This document shows positions 55,660-64,000 of a stretch of DNA of 64,000 nt, one piece after another; position 1 is the stretch's first letter, and the number at the start of each line of letters is the position of its first letter. Made by a program: the position numbers and the translations under genes. Source of the stretch: Arthrobacter sp. U41 (GTDB lineage: Bacteria; Actinomycetota; Actinomycetes; Actinomycetales; Micrococcaceae). Under the pieces are notes generated by a model. That model saw nothing but the letters and a program-made list of their open reading frames with translations, ran no database searches and had not been told where the DNA came from. Location of the stretch: positions 2,542,001 through 2,606,000 of the forward strand of contig NZ_CP015732.1 in the NCBI RefSeq assembly GCF_001750145.1, written 5' to 3'.

Positions 55660-56331
55660 TCAGGCGGTTGCGGCCGGCGGGAGGCCGTAGCGGTGCTCGG
55701 GCCTCCCGGTGGTGCCGTAGCGCAGCTGGATATCGACGGCCCCGTCGTCGGCGAGCGCCGAGAGGTACCGCTGGGCGGTGGCCCGGGAAACGCCCACCCG
55801 GGCGGCCACCTCGGCCGCCGAATACTGCTCGCCCGGTTTCAGGGACTCCAGTACGGCGGCCTCGGTGGCGGACCGCGGCCTGGCCGAGGCAATGACGTCC
55901 CCCGGGATGAGCGCGCGTTTGGCCCGCTCCACCGTGTCCTGGCTGACGTTTCCCGGCTGGGCCAGGATCCGCCGGTAGCGCGCATAGGAGCGCAGCAGCT
56001 GGGACAGCGATTCGGCCGTGAACGGCTTCAGCAGATAGCCCAGCGCCCCCCGCCGGAAGGCCAGCCGGAGCGAGGCAGTGTCCGAGGCGGCGCTGAGGAT
56101 CATGGTGTCCACGTCCAGCTGGCGCAGCAGGTCCAGGCCGGAAGCGTCCGGCAGGTAGACATCCAGCAGCACCAGGTCAGGGCGCAGGCTGTGGATGGCC
56201 TGCAGCGCCAGCGACGCCGACCCGGCCGGGGGCAGCGCCAGAAATCCTGCCACCGAGTCCACATAGGCCGCATGCAGCTTGGCGACGTGGAAATCGTCAT
56301 CCACAATCAACACCCTGAAGTACTCAGACAT
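55660..56331 (-). CDS. Response regulator of the CitB/DcuR type
   Basis: A 223-residue two-component regulator. The receiver domain has FRVLIVDDDFHVAKLH, the phospho-acceptor Asp in LVLLDVYLPDASG, and LLKPF (conserved Lys). The C-terminal HTH is SAAEVAARVGVSRATAQRYL. This class controls transport of citrate and C4-dicarboxylates. The ATG at 56331 overlaps the kinase stop by 8 bases; the frame continues to 56577 but only over the kinase gene. Its likely target is the divergent CitMHS transporter at 58243. Confidence 0.93.
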   Translation of the reverse strand: MSEYFRVLIVDDDFHVAKLHAAYVDSVAGFLALPPAGSASLALQAIHSLRPDLVLLDVYLPDASGLDLLRQLDVDTMILSAASDTASLRLAFRRGALGYLLKPFTAESLSQLLRSYARYRRILAQPGNVSQDTVERAKRALIPGDVIASARPRSATEAAVLESLKPGEQYSAAEVAARVGVSRATAQRYLSALADDGAVDIQLRYGTTGRPEHRYGLPPAATA

Positions 56332-58040
56332 CGTTGTCCCTTTCGTTTGGCTGTGTCGTCCCCGGCAGGGTCGCCATAAACACCGCGCCGGGGCCGCCGG
56401 GGGAGCCCGGGTCCAGCACGCGGACGTCCCCGCCGCGGCGGCGCGCCAGCTGGCGGGCCAGCGCCAGGCCCAGGCCCTGGCCTGCGCCCGCCCGGGCCGG
56501 GCGTTCCGAGGTCGTGAATCCTTCCGCGAAGACCGCGTCGGCGTCGGGTCCGCCCGCCCCGGCGGCAGGCAGGCCATCGCCGGAGTCCCCGACGACGATA
56601 TGCAGCGTGCCCCGATCCGTTCCGGTGCCGGGACCGTCGAGCACCTCCACCTCGACCCAGCGGTCCGCGGCCGAGCCTGCGACGGCGGCGTTCACCGCGT
56701 TGTCGATCAGGTTGCCCAGGACCGTGGTGACGTCCTGCGGCTCGGTGACCTGGCCGCGGACCAGGGTTTCCGGGCCGAGGCGCAGCGTCACGCCGCGCTC
56801 GTCCGCCTCGACGCCCTTGGCACCGAGGAAGGCCTGCAGGTAGGGGTCCTGGAGCAGCTCCGCCTGGTCCACCGGGAACGTCAGCGGTCCGGTGGCGGCC
56901 AGCCTGGCCAGGTAGTCGCGGGCCTGCTCGTGCTGGCCGATGCTCATAAAGCCCGCGATGGTGTGGAGCTGGTTGGCGAACTCGTGCCGCTGGGCCCGGA
57001 GCGCCGCGGACATCGTCCCCACGGCGTCGAGCTGCCGGGTCAGCTGCTGGAGTTCGGTCCGGTCCCGCAGCATGACCACCCAGCCCAGGTCCTCCCGGCC
57101 GTGCAGGGCCTTGCGTGCGCTTGCCACCAGGACCCGGCCGCCGGCGACAAGTTCCACCGCGTCGCCCTCCGCGGCGTCGGCCCGGGTCAGGGCGGGCAGC
57201 TGCGCCGGCACCGGGGCGTCGGCCCACGGTGTTCCGGTGAGGTCGGGCTGTCCGAGCAGTCGCCGGGCGGCGGCGTTGAAGACGCTGATCCTGCCGTCGG
57301 CGGCGACCGACGCCGATCACGCCGTCGTCGACGCCCTGCAGGACCGCCACCTGGTCGTGGACCAGGGTGCTGATTTCCTCCGGTTCCAGCCCCAGCGTCA
57401 GCCGCTGGAGCCGGCGCCGGAGCAGGAAGGAGGCCAGGACGCCGACCACCAGGGCGCCGGCGGCGGTCAGGGCGATCGGGACGACGTCCCGGGCCAGGCT
57501 CTGGCCGATGGTTTCGGTGGAGTAGCCCACACTGACCTCGCCCACCACGGTGCCCGAGTCCGGGGCGTACACCGGGACCTTCGCCCCGGCGGAGGGGCCC
57601 AGGGTTCCCGTGTTCCGGGTGGTGACTTCCTTGCCGGCCAGCGCCTCGGACGGGTCGGTGCTGACCCGTTCGCCGAGCCGCTCGGCGTCGGGGTGTGCCA
57701 GGCGCAGGCCGGTTTCGTCGGTGATGACCACGAACAGGGCGCCGGTGCGGGTGCGGGCGCCCTCGGCGGCGGCCATCAGCGGCCCGCCCAGCAGTTCGGC
57801 GGCCGGGGGAGTGCCGGGCCGGGCGCTGATCTGCTGCACTTCCGCCCGCACCTCCGGGTCCGAGGCCACGGTCCGGGCCAGCGTCAGCGCCTGGTTCTCC
57901 GCCTCGCGACCCAGCCGCTCGTAGGTGAGCCAGACGTGGACGGCGCTCGTCAGGAGCACCACCAGCGCCACGACTCCCAGCTGGAGCAGCAGGGTCTGGG
58001 TGGAGAAGCGCAGGGGAGTCCGGCGGGATGTTCCCTTCAT
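56324..58040 (-). pseudogene. Sensor histidine kinase of the CitA/DcuS type, frameshifted
   Basis: The N-terminal part, from ATG 58040 with a GGGAGG ribosome site, encodes a membrane helix, an extracellular sCache-like sensor domain (GALFVVITDETGLRLAHPD), a second membrane helix, and the start of a PAS domain (QGVDDGVIGV). At 57304-57311 the tetramer CGAC is tandemly duplicated, shifting the frame. The remainder continues in the next frame: ISVFNAAA, LRAQRHEFANQLHTIAGFM (phospho-acceptor His), an asparagine box region NLIDNAVNA, and GQGLGLALARQLARR. Removing 4 bases restores a full kinase of about 570 residues. It may be truly broken, phase variable, or a sequencing error. Confidence 0.85.
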
Positions 58041-58242
58041 CGCGGTCCTCCCTTTGTTCCGGTCAAGTGCGGCGGGCCTTCCTGAGGGCCCGCCAGGGCG
58101 TGTGAGCAAAATGAGCAAAATGCTTCCAATAAGCAGTATGCCAATCAAATGAGGCAAAGGCCCAGCCGTGACGGGCGCCACTCTAACGTCTGTTGTACGC
58201 ATCACACCGGGGTGGTGCGATTCAATGAAGAAGGAGCCGGCC

Positions 58243-59718
58243 GTGCTGGTATTACTAGGATTCGCCATGATTGCGGTGTTCATGGTGCTGATCATGACGA
58301 AGAAGCTGACGCCGGTTCTGGCGCTCATTATCGTCCCCACCGTCTTCGGACTCTTCGCCGGCGCCGGTCTGGGCATCGGCGACATGGTGCTCGACTCGAT
58401 GAAGTCCATGACGTCCACCGCCGCGCTGCTGATGTTCGCCATCATCTACTTCGGCCTGATGATCGACGTCGGGCTCTTCGACCCGCTGGTCCGGTTCATC
58501 CTGCGCAAGCTCGGCAACGACCCCGCCAAGGTGGTGCTCGGCACCGCGGTCCTCGCCGCCGCGGTCTCCCTGGACGGTGACGGCTCCACCACCTTCATCC
58601 TGACCACCGCGGCCATGCTGCCGGTCTACCTCCGCCTGAAGATGAGCCCGGTGGTCCTGACCTGTGTCGCCGGCCTGGCCAACGGCACCATGAACATCCT
58701 GCCCTGGGGCGGGCCCACCGCCCGCGCCGCCTCCGCCCTCAACCTCAGCGTCTCGGACGTGTTCGTCCCGATGATCCCGTCGCTGATCGCCGGCCTGGTG
58801 GTCGTGTTCGTCTTCGCCTGGCTGCTGGGCCTGCAGGAGCGCAACCGGCTCCGCGCCACCGCCCCGGAAATCTGGGATTCTGCTGACACGTTCGACGGCG
58901 GCACCTCCCCTGCCGGCAGCGGCACCGGCCGCTTCGGTTCCGGCCGCACGGGATCCGGCCCTGCCGGGGGAGCTGCCGCCGCCGGCAGCCCGTCCGCCGG
59001 AGGCTCGTCCGTGGCCGTCCTGGAACGCCCCGAAGGCCTCGTGGACGAGCACGATTCGGCCATGGCGGACACTGCGCTGGACCCCAACCGCGCCACGCTG
59101 CGGCCCAAGCTGCAGTGGTTCAACCTGGGCCTGACCGTGGCCATCATGGCCCTGCTGGTTGCCGACCTCGTGCCGCTGCCCTTCGTCTTTATGGTGGGTT
59201 CCGCCATCGCCCTGCTGGTCAACTTCCCGAAGGTCAAGGACCAGGGCGCCCAGCTTGTGGCGCACGCACCCTCGATCGTCGCCGTGGTCAGCATGGTCAT
59301 GGCCGCCGCGGTCCTCACCGGCGTCCTGAACGGCACCGGCATGGTCAAGGCCATGTCCGAATGGCTCGTGGCGATCATCCCCGCGGACATGGGCCCGTTC
59401 ATGGCCGTCATCACCGGCGTGCTGAGCATCCCGATGACGTTCTTCATGAGCAACGACGCCTTCTACTTCGGTGTCCTCCCGGTGCTCAGCGAAACCGCCG
59501 CCCACTACGGCATCAGCGCCGCGGACATGGCACGCGCCTCCATCACCGGCCAGCCCTTCCACCTGCAGAGCCCCCTGGTCCCGGCGATCCTGCTCCTGGT
59601 CTCGCTCGCCAAGGTGGACCTGGGTGACCACCACAAAAAGGTCCTCTGGCGCACCGCCGTCGTGTCCCTGGTCATGCTCGCCGTCGGGGTGCTCACCGGA
59701 GCCATCGGCATCGGCTGA
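58243..59718 (+). CDS. CitMHS family citrate-metal/H+ symporter
   Basis: A 491-residue citrate importer of the CitM/CitH class (citrate in complex with Mg or Ca). About eleven membrane helices; family blocks are SLDGDGSTTFILTTAAMLPV, GTMNILPWGGPTARAA and FMSNDAFYFGVLPVL. Between the two halves lies a long Gly/Ser/Ala-rich cytoplasmic loop (about residues 215-285). I start at GTG 58243, which has AAGGAG 7 bases upstream; an ATG at 58225 would add 6 residues. It is divergent from the CitA/CitB-like pair that probably regulates it. The 202-bp intergenic region (58041-58242) shows no clear operator. Confidence 0.92.
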   Translation: MLVLLGFAMIAVFMVLIMTKKLTPVLALIIVPTVFGLFAGAGLGIGDMVLDSMKSMTSTAALLMFAIIYFGLMIDVGLFDPLVRFILRKLGNDPAKVVLGTAVLAAAVSLDGDGSTTFILTTAAMLPVYLRLKMSPVVLTCVAGLANGTMNILPWGGPTARAASALNLSVSDVFVPMIPSLIAGLVVVFVFAWLLGLQERNRLRATAPEIWDSADTFDGGTSPAGSGTGRFGSGRTGSGPAGGAAAAGSPSAGGSSVAVLERPEGLVDEHDSAMADTALDPNRATLRPKLQWFNLGLTVAIMALLVADLVPLPFVFMVGSAIALLVNFPKVKDQGAQLVAHAPSIVAVVSMVMAAAVLTGVLNGTGMVKAMSEWLVAIIPADMGPFMAVITGVLSIPMTFFMSNDAFYFGVLPVLSETAAHYGISAADMARASITGQPFHLQSPLVPAILLLVSLAKVDLGDHHKKVLWRTAVVSLVMLAVGVLTGAIGIG

Positions 59719-59735
59719 CCAGCCCCACCACCACC

Positions 59736-59802
59736 ACCAACGCGGGGTCAGCTACGGCCCATTCCGGACCTCCGGATGGGCCGTAGCTGACCCCGCGTTG
59801 GT
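59736..59802. repeat. Intergenic palindromic repeat, copy C
   Basis: About 32-bp arms with a single-base bulge and a 2-base centre, beginning 17 bases after the citrate transporter stop. It has the same core as copies A and B. The middle pairs read GCTA/TAGC, a compensatory change relative to copy A. Confidence 0.9.
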
Positions 59803-59882
59803 TGGGGATCCGGCGGACGGCGGCGGCATGCGAACCCACGTAGACTGGGACGGAAAATAATCCGAACCTGCAGGGGAGATCC

Positions 59883-60179
59883 ATGGCTGCGATCAACCGC
59901 GACGACGTCGCGCATCTCGCGCGTCTCGCGCACATCGAGATGAGTGCTGAAGAGCTGGACCGGATGGCCGGGGAACTCGCCGTCATCGTCGATTCAGTGA
60001 AATCCGTCAGTGAAGCCGCCGGTGATGACGTCCCGGCCACGTCCCATCCGATCCCGCTGACGAATGTGTTCCGTGAGGACGTCGTGGGCCACACTTTCAC
60101 CGCCGAGCAGGCACTCTCCGGCGCCCCGGACGCGTACGAAGGCCGCTTCAAGGTCCCGGCAATCCTGGATGAGGGCTAA
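59883..60179 (+). CDS. gatC: Asp/Glu-tRNA amidotransferase subunit C
   Basis: A 98-residue subunit that holds GatA and GatB together in the enzyme making Gln-tRNA(Gln), or Asn-tRNA(Asn), from misacylated precursors. The N-terminus [20 protein letters not shown] and the C-terminus [20 protein letters not shown] are family-typical. The ribosome site AGGGGAG precedes the ATG. First gene of gatCAB, 4 bases before gatA. Confidence 0.96.
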   Translation: MAAINRDDVAHLARLAHIEMSAEELDRMAGELAVIVDSVKSVSEAAGDDVPATSHPIPLTNVFREDVVGHTFTAEQALSGAPDAYEGRFKVPAILDEG

Positions 60180-60183
60180 GAAC

Positions 60184-61752
60184 ATGACTGAGAACAACGA
60201 ACTGATCCGCTCCTCCGCCGCAGCGCTCGCCGGCAAGCTGGCCGCCCGCGAAGTTTCCGCCGTCGAGGTCACCCAGGCGCACCTGGACCGCATCGCCGCC
60301 GTCGATGGCAAGGTCCACGCCTTCCTGCACGTCAACACGGACGAGGCGCTCGCCGTCGCCGCCGAGGTGGACGCGATCCGCGCCGCCGGCGGCGCCGCTG
60401 CCGAGGAGCTCCATGCCCTCGCCGGTGTGCCGATCGCCGTCAAGGACCTGATCGTCACGGTCGGCCAGCCCACCACGGCCGGCTCGAAGATCCTCGAAGG
60501 CTGGCACAGCCCGTACGACGCCACCGTGGTCAAGCGCCTGCGCGCCGCGAAGATGCCGATCCTGGGCAAGACCAACCTGGACGAGTTCGCGATGGGCTCC
60601 TCCACCGAGCACTCCGCCTTCGGCCCCACCCACAACCCCTGGGACCTGGACCGGATCCCCGGCGGTTCCGGCGGAGGCTCCGCAGCCGCCGTCGCGGCCT
60701 TCGAAGCCCCGCTGGCCCTCGGCACCGACACCGGCGGCTCGATCCGCCAGCCCGGCGCCGTCACCGGCACGGTCGGCGTCAAGCCCACCTACGGCGGGGT
60801 CTCCCGCTACGGCGCCATCGCCATGGCCTCCTCGCTGGACCAGATCGGCCCGGTCTCCCGCACCGTGCTGGACTCCGCCCTGCTGCACCAGGTCATCGGC
60901 GGGCACGATCCGCACGACTCCACCTCGCTGCCGGACCCGCTGGAGGACCTGGTGGCCGCCGCGTCGACCGGCAACGTGCGCGGCATGAGGATCGGCATCA
61001 TCAAGGAACTCCACGGCGAGGGCTACCAGGCCGGCGTCGAGAACCGCTTCAACGAATCCCTCGAGCTGCTCAGGGGCGCCGGCGCGGAAATCGTCGAGGT
61101 CTCCTGCCCCAACTTCAAGTACGCCCTGGGCGCCTACTACCTGATCATGCCCTCCGAGGCCTCCTCCAACCTGGCCAAGTTCGACGGCGTCCGGTACGGC
61201 CTGCGCGTGCTGCCCGAGGACGGCCCGATGACCATTGAACGCGTCATGGGCGCCACCCGCGCCGCCGGCTTCGGCGACGAGGTCAAGCGCCGCATCATCC
61301 TGGGCACCTACGCGCTGAGCGCCGGCTACTACGACGCCTACTACGGCTCGGCCCAGAAGGTGCGCACCCTGATCCAGCGCGACTTCGACGCCGCGTTCGC
61401 CAAGGCCGACGTGCTGATCTCCCCGACGGCGCCCACCACGGCGTTCAAGCTCGGCGAGAAGCTCAACGACCCGCTGGCGATGTACCTCAACGACGTCGCC
61501 ACGATTCCCGCCAACATGGCCGGCGTCCCGGGCCTGTCGCTGCCCGGCGGCCTGGCCGACGAGGACGGACTGCCGGTCGGCGTTCAGCTGCTGGCCCCGG
61601 CCCGCCAGGACGCCCGGCTGTACCGCGTCGGTGCGGTGCTGGAATCCCTGCTTGAGGCGCAGTGGGGCGGCCCGCTGCTGGACCGCGCCCCTTCGCTGAC
61701 GGCCGACCCTGCCCTGAATGACGCCGTCGCGAGCCACGGAGGTTCCCACTAA
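60184..61752 (+). CDS. gatA: Asp/Glu-tRNA amidotransferase subunit A
   Basis: A 522-residue amidase-signature subunit that releases ammonia from glutamine. The catalytic Lys lies in [10 protein letters not shown] (about residue 87) and the Ser-cisSer region in [13 protein letters not shown] and [16 protein letters not shown]. The substrate-specific C-terminal block [12 protein letters not shown] is typical of GatA. ATG 60184 follows gatC directly, and the stop overlaps the gatB ATG by 1 base. Confidence 0.97.
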   Translation: MTENNELIRSSAAALAGKLAAREVSAVEVTQAHLDRIAAVDGKVHAFLHVNTDEALAVAAEVDAIRAAGGAAAEELHALAGVPIAVKDLIVTVGQPTTAGSKILEGWHSPYDATVVKRLRAAKMPILGKTNLDEFAMGSSTEHSAFGPTHNPWDLDRIPGGSGGGSAAAVAAFEAPLALGTDTGGSIRQPGAVTGTVGVKPTYGGVSRYGAIAMASSLDQIGPVSRTVLDSALLHQVIGGHDPHDSTSLPDPLEDLVAAASTGNVRGMRIGIIKELHGEGYQAGVENRFNESLELLRGAGAEIVEVSCPNFKYALGAYYLIMPSEASSNLAKFDGVRYGLRVLPEDGPMTIERVMGATRAAGFGDEVKRRIILGTYALSAGYYDAYYGSAQKVRTLIQRDFDAAFAKADVLISPTAPTTAFKLGEKLNDPLAMYLNDVATIPANMAGVPGLSLPGGLADEDGLPVGVQLLAPARQDARLYRVGAVLESLLEAQWGGPLLDRAPSLTADPALNDAVASHGGSH

Positions 61753-63257
61753 TGTCTGACGCAACCCTCAGCTTCGAAGAGGCGATGGAGAAGTACGATC
61801 CCGTCCTGGGCTTCGAAGTCCACGTCGAGCTCAACACCAAGACCAAGATGTTCTCCTCCGCCCCGAACGTTTTCGGCGACGAGCCCAACACCAACGTCAA
61901 CGAGGTGGACCTCGGGATGCCCGGCGTGCTGCCCGTGGTGAACCGGACCGCGATCGAGTCCTCGATCAAGATCGGCCTGGCGCTCAACTGCAAAATCGCC
62001 GAGAAATGCCGCTTCGCCCGGAAGAACTACTTCTACCCGGACACCCCGAAGAACTTCCAGACCTCGCAGTACGATGAGCCGATCGCGTATGACGGCTACC
62101 TGGACATCGAGCTCTCCGACGGCACCATGTTCCGCGTCGAAATCGAACGCGCGCACATGGAGGAGGACGCCGGCAAGCTGACCCACATGGGCGGCGCCAC
62201 CGGCCGCATCCAGGGCGCGGACTACTCCCTCGTGGACTACAACCGCTCCGGTGTGCCGCTCGTCGAGATCGTCACCAAGCCGATCGAGGGCGCCGGCAGC
62301 CGCGCGCCCGAGCTGGCCAAGGCCTACGTCGCCGCGGTCCGCGAGATCGTCAAGAACCTCGGCGTCTCCGACGCCAAGATGGAACGCGGCAACGTCCGCT
62401 GCGACGCCAACGTCTCGCTCCGGCCGCACGGCCGCGAACGCTTCGGCATCCGCTCCGAGACGAAAAACGTCAACTCGCTGCGCGCCGTCGAGCACGCCGT
62501 GCACTACGAGATCCGGCGGCACGCCGCCGTGCTGGAGTCCGGCGAGCCGGTCATCCAGGAGACCCGCCACTGGCATGAGGACACCCGCTCCACGACCTCG
62601 GGCCGGCCGAAGTCCGACGCCGACGACTACCGCTACTTCCCGGAACCGGACCTGGTGCCGATCGTTGCCTCGCGCGAATGGGTAGAGGAACTCCGGGCCA
62701 CGCTGCCCGAGCCGCCCGCCGCCCGCCGCAAGCGCCTGCAGGCCGACTGGGGCTACTCCGACCTGGAGTTCCGCGACGTCGTCAACGCCGGCGTGATGGA
62801 CGAGATTGAGGAAACCATCGCCGCCGGCGCCACCGCCACGGTGGCCCGCAAGTGGTGGATGGGCGAGATCGTCGGACGCGCCAAGATCGCCGACGTCGAT
62901 CCCGGCCAGCTCGGCGTCGCCCCGGCGACCATCGTGGAACTGAACCGGATGGTCGAGGACGGCAAGATCAACAACAAGATGGCCACCGAGGTCCTCGACG
63001 GCGTGCTCGCCGGCGAAGGCACCCCGGCGGAAATCGTGGCCAAGCGCGGCCTCGCCGTGGTCTCCGATGACGGCCCCCTGCTCGAAGCCATCGACGCGGC
63101 CCTCGCCGCGCAGCCCGGCGTCGCGGACAAGATCCGCGGCGGCAAACTCCAGGCCATCGGTGCGATCGTCGGCGGCGTGATGAAGGCGACCCGCGGACAG
63201 GCCGACGCCGGCCGCGTCCGCGAGCTGATCCTGGAGCGCCTCGGCGTCGAAGGCTAA
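61752..63257 (+). CDS. gatB: Asp/Glu-tRNA amidotransferase subunit B
   Basis: A 501-residue kinase-like subunit that activates the misacylated tRNA and accepts ammonia from GatA. Motifs are [45 protein letters not shown] and [12 protein letters not shown]. The C-terminal YqeY-like tRNA-binding region has [18 protein letters not shown]. It is the normal length. Last gene of the operon, followed by a strong hairpin. Confidence 0.97.
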   Translation: MSDATLSFEEAMEKYDPVLGFEVHVELNTKTKMFSSAPNVFGDEPNTNVNEVDLGMPGVLPVVNRTAIESSIKIGLALNCKIAEKCRFARKNYFYPDTPKNFQTSQYDEPIAYDGYLDIELSDGTMFRVEIERAHMEEDAGKLTHMGGATGRIQGADYSLVDYNRSGVPLVEIVTKPIEGAGSRAPELAKAYVAAVREIVKNLGVSDAKMERGNVRCDANVSLRPHGRERFGIRSETKNVNSLRAVEHAVHYEIRRHAAVLESGEPVIQETRHWHEDTRSTTSGRPKSDADDYRYFPEPDLVPIVASREWVEELRATLPEPPAARRKRLQADWGYSDLEFRDVVNAGVMDEIEETIAAGATATVARKWWMGEIVGRAKIADVDPGQLGVAPATIVELNRMVEDGKINNKMATEVLDGVLAGEGTPAEIVAKRGLAVVSDDGPLLEAIDAALAAQPGVADKIRGGKLQAIGAIVGGVMKATRGQADAGRVRELILERLGVEG

Positions 63258-63276
63258 GTCGAACGCTAAGCCCCAC

Positions 63277-63337
63277 CCCGGCAAGCTCGCATTGTTGTTT
63301 GTTCGATCAGGACGACAACAACTGCGAGCTTGCCGGG
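63277..63337. terminator. Hairpin terminator of gatCAB
   Basis: CCCGGCAAGCTCGCA pairs with TGCGAGCTTGCCGGG (15 bp), extended by TTGTTGT with ACAACAA across one unpaired base. It begins 19 bases after the gatB stop. It is unrelated in sequence to the palindromic repeats A-C. Confidence 0.85.
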
Positions 63338-63427
63338 TTAAGGGGGGCATGTTCAGCCGGCCGTTCCGGCCCTATGCTGGTGCCCGAGGCTCCGATGACA
63401 GGCCGGTGCACGGGGAAGGGCGAACCA

Positions 63428-64000
63428 ATGGCGACTCCACACCGCACCGGACTGCGCAACGTTGTCCTGGCGGGCAGCATCGTCCTCACCCTCACCGGGG
63501 CCGGAGCGGCCGCGGTCTGGGCCGGCACCGCACAGTCCGCGACCCCGATAGCCGGCCCCACGACGTTGGCGACGCAGCCACCCGGTAATCCGCCCGGAGA
63601 AGGGCAGGCCCGGAAGAAAGACCGTGCCGTGCCACTGCATGGCGAGAGCGTGGTCAAGAAGGGCGACGGCGGATTCGAGACGCGGTTGACGCAGCAGGGC
63701 GCCATCGATGCCGTCAGCGGTTCGTCCATCACCGTCAAGAGCGAGGACGGCTTCAGCCAGGTCTACGCCATCAACGCCGTAACAAAAATTAGGATTCTAC
63801 CCCCGCCTGCTGCAGACGGCACCACGCCGAGAGAGAGCGCGGGCAAGCGGCTCAAGCCCTCTGCCGCCACCGCCGCGGACCTCAAGACCGGGGACCAGGT
63901 GCGGATCACCGGCGTCAAGGAAGGGTCCGGCGTCACTGCCGGGCACATAGTTGCCGGAGCCCCGGGCGCCCAGGGGCCCGGCAGGGGATGGGGCAAGGGA
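63428..64000 (+). CDS. Secreted protein with DUF5666-like domain, partial at right edge
   Basis: An open frame of 191 codons cut by the window end. It has an N-terminal signal peptide (LRNVVLAGSIVLTLTGAGAA) and then a Pro/Gly-rich linker. A beta-rich segment follows, IDAVSGSSITVKSEDGFSQ and ATAADLKTGDQVRITGV, which resembles the short DUF5666 domain of secreted or membrane proteins with unknown function. The visible end is Gly/Pro-rich. A GGGAAGGG ribosome site precedes the ATG. Confidence 0.75.
   Translation, partial: MATPHRTGLRNVVLAGSIVLTLTGAGAAAVWAGTAQSATPIAGPTTLATQPPGNPPGEGQARKKDRAVPLHGESVVKKGDGGFETRLTQQGAIDAVSGSSITVKSEDGFSQVYAINAVTKIRILPPPAADGTTPRESAGKRLKPSAATAADLKTGDQVRITGVKEGSGVTAGHIVAGAPGAQGPGRGWGKG

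Noticed and set aside
63277..63337. gatB downstream hairpin considered as a fourth member of the palindromic repeat family
   Set aside because: The stem sequence has no resemblance to the shared AACGCGGGGTCA/CGGCCCAT core.

Overview
This 64 kb window has very high GC content and strongly C-ending codons. The gene set points to a Micrococcaceae-type actinobacterium (Arthrobacter or Pseudarthrobacter-like). Supporting markers are an acyl-CoA carboxylase with a separate small epsilon subunit, a DUF222/HNH ('13E12-like') protein, mycothiol-type arsenate reductases, an actinobacterial-style LigA, and many genes whose start codon lies 6-7 bases after a -10 hexamer (leaderless transcripts). The genus assignment is inference from gene content. 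No rRNA, tRNA, CRISPR array or insertion sequence was seen.

Region 1 (1-17.9 kb) is housekeeping and lipid metabolism. It holds the 5' part of the biotin-carboxylase/BCCP subunit of acyl-CoA carboxylase (cut by the left edge), Maf, a DUF222-HNH gene with a small companion ORF, and a TetR-MMPL exporter pair. These are followed by a small secreted repeat protein, a dicarboxylate/amino-acid symporter, a DUF885 hydrolase, the carboxylase epsilon and beta subunits, an SDR oxidoreductase, and a birA-PH domain-class III cyclase operon. The two carboxylase loci, 12 kb apart, share an inverted repeat TGTAG-N5-CTACA upstream, which suggests one regulator.

Region 2 (18.0-40.3 kb) is the most interesting part. 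Ten collinear genes, mostly overlapping by 4 bases, encode a 2061-residue membrane-anchored Ig-like/FN3 protein, a MoxR ATPase, a DUF58 protein and a TgpA-like transglutaminase that has lost its catalytic cysteine. They continue with an RDD-FHA protein, a PP2C phosphatase, an FHA protein, a transmembrane Ser/Thr kinase, a second FHA protein, and a 1481-residue FHA-FtsK/SpoIIIE ATPase laid out like EssC/EccC of type VII secretion. No WXG100 substrate or other T7SS core gene is present. It looks like a phosphorylation-controlled envelope or secretion machine.

Region 3 (40.3-50.5 kb) is an arsenic resistance island: arsD, arsA, arsR with a small unknown gene, an aquaglyceroporin, an ArsR-ArsC fusion, three further LMW-type arsenate reductases, a thioredoxin reductase, an ArsO-like flavoprotein and an MFS transporter. 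There is no ArsB or Acr3. ArsR-type operators (ATTGA-N6-TCAAT) sit at several promoters. A broken alcohol dehydrogenase marks the right end.

Region 4 (50.6-64 kb) returns to core genes: ligA, an inositol monophosphatase, a GNAT acetyltransferase, an unknown protein, a RidA-family protein, a CitA/DcuS-like two-component system (kinase frameshifted by a 4-bp duplication) with a divergent CitMHS citrate transporter, gatCAB, and a partial secreted protein. Three copies of a related intergenic palindrome, with compensatory base changes in the stem, lie just after genes in this region.
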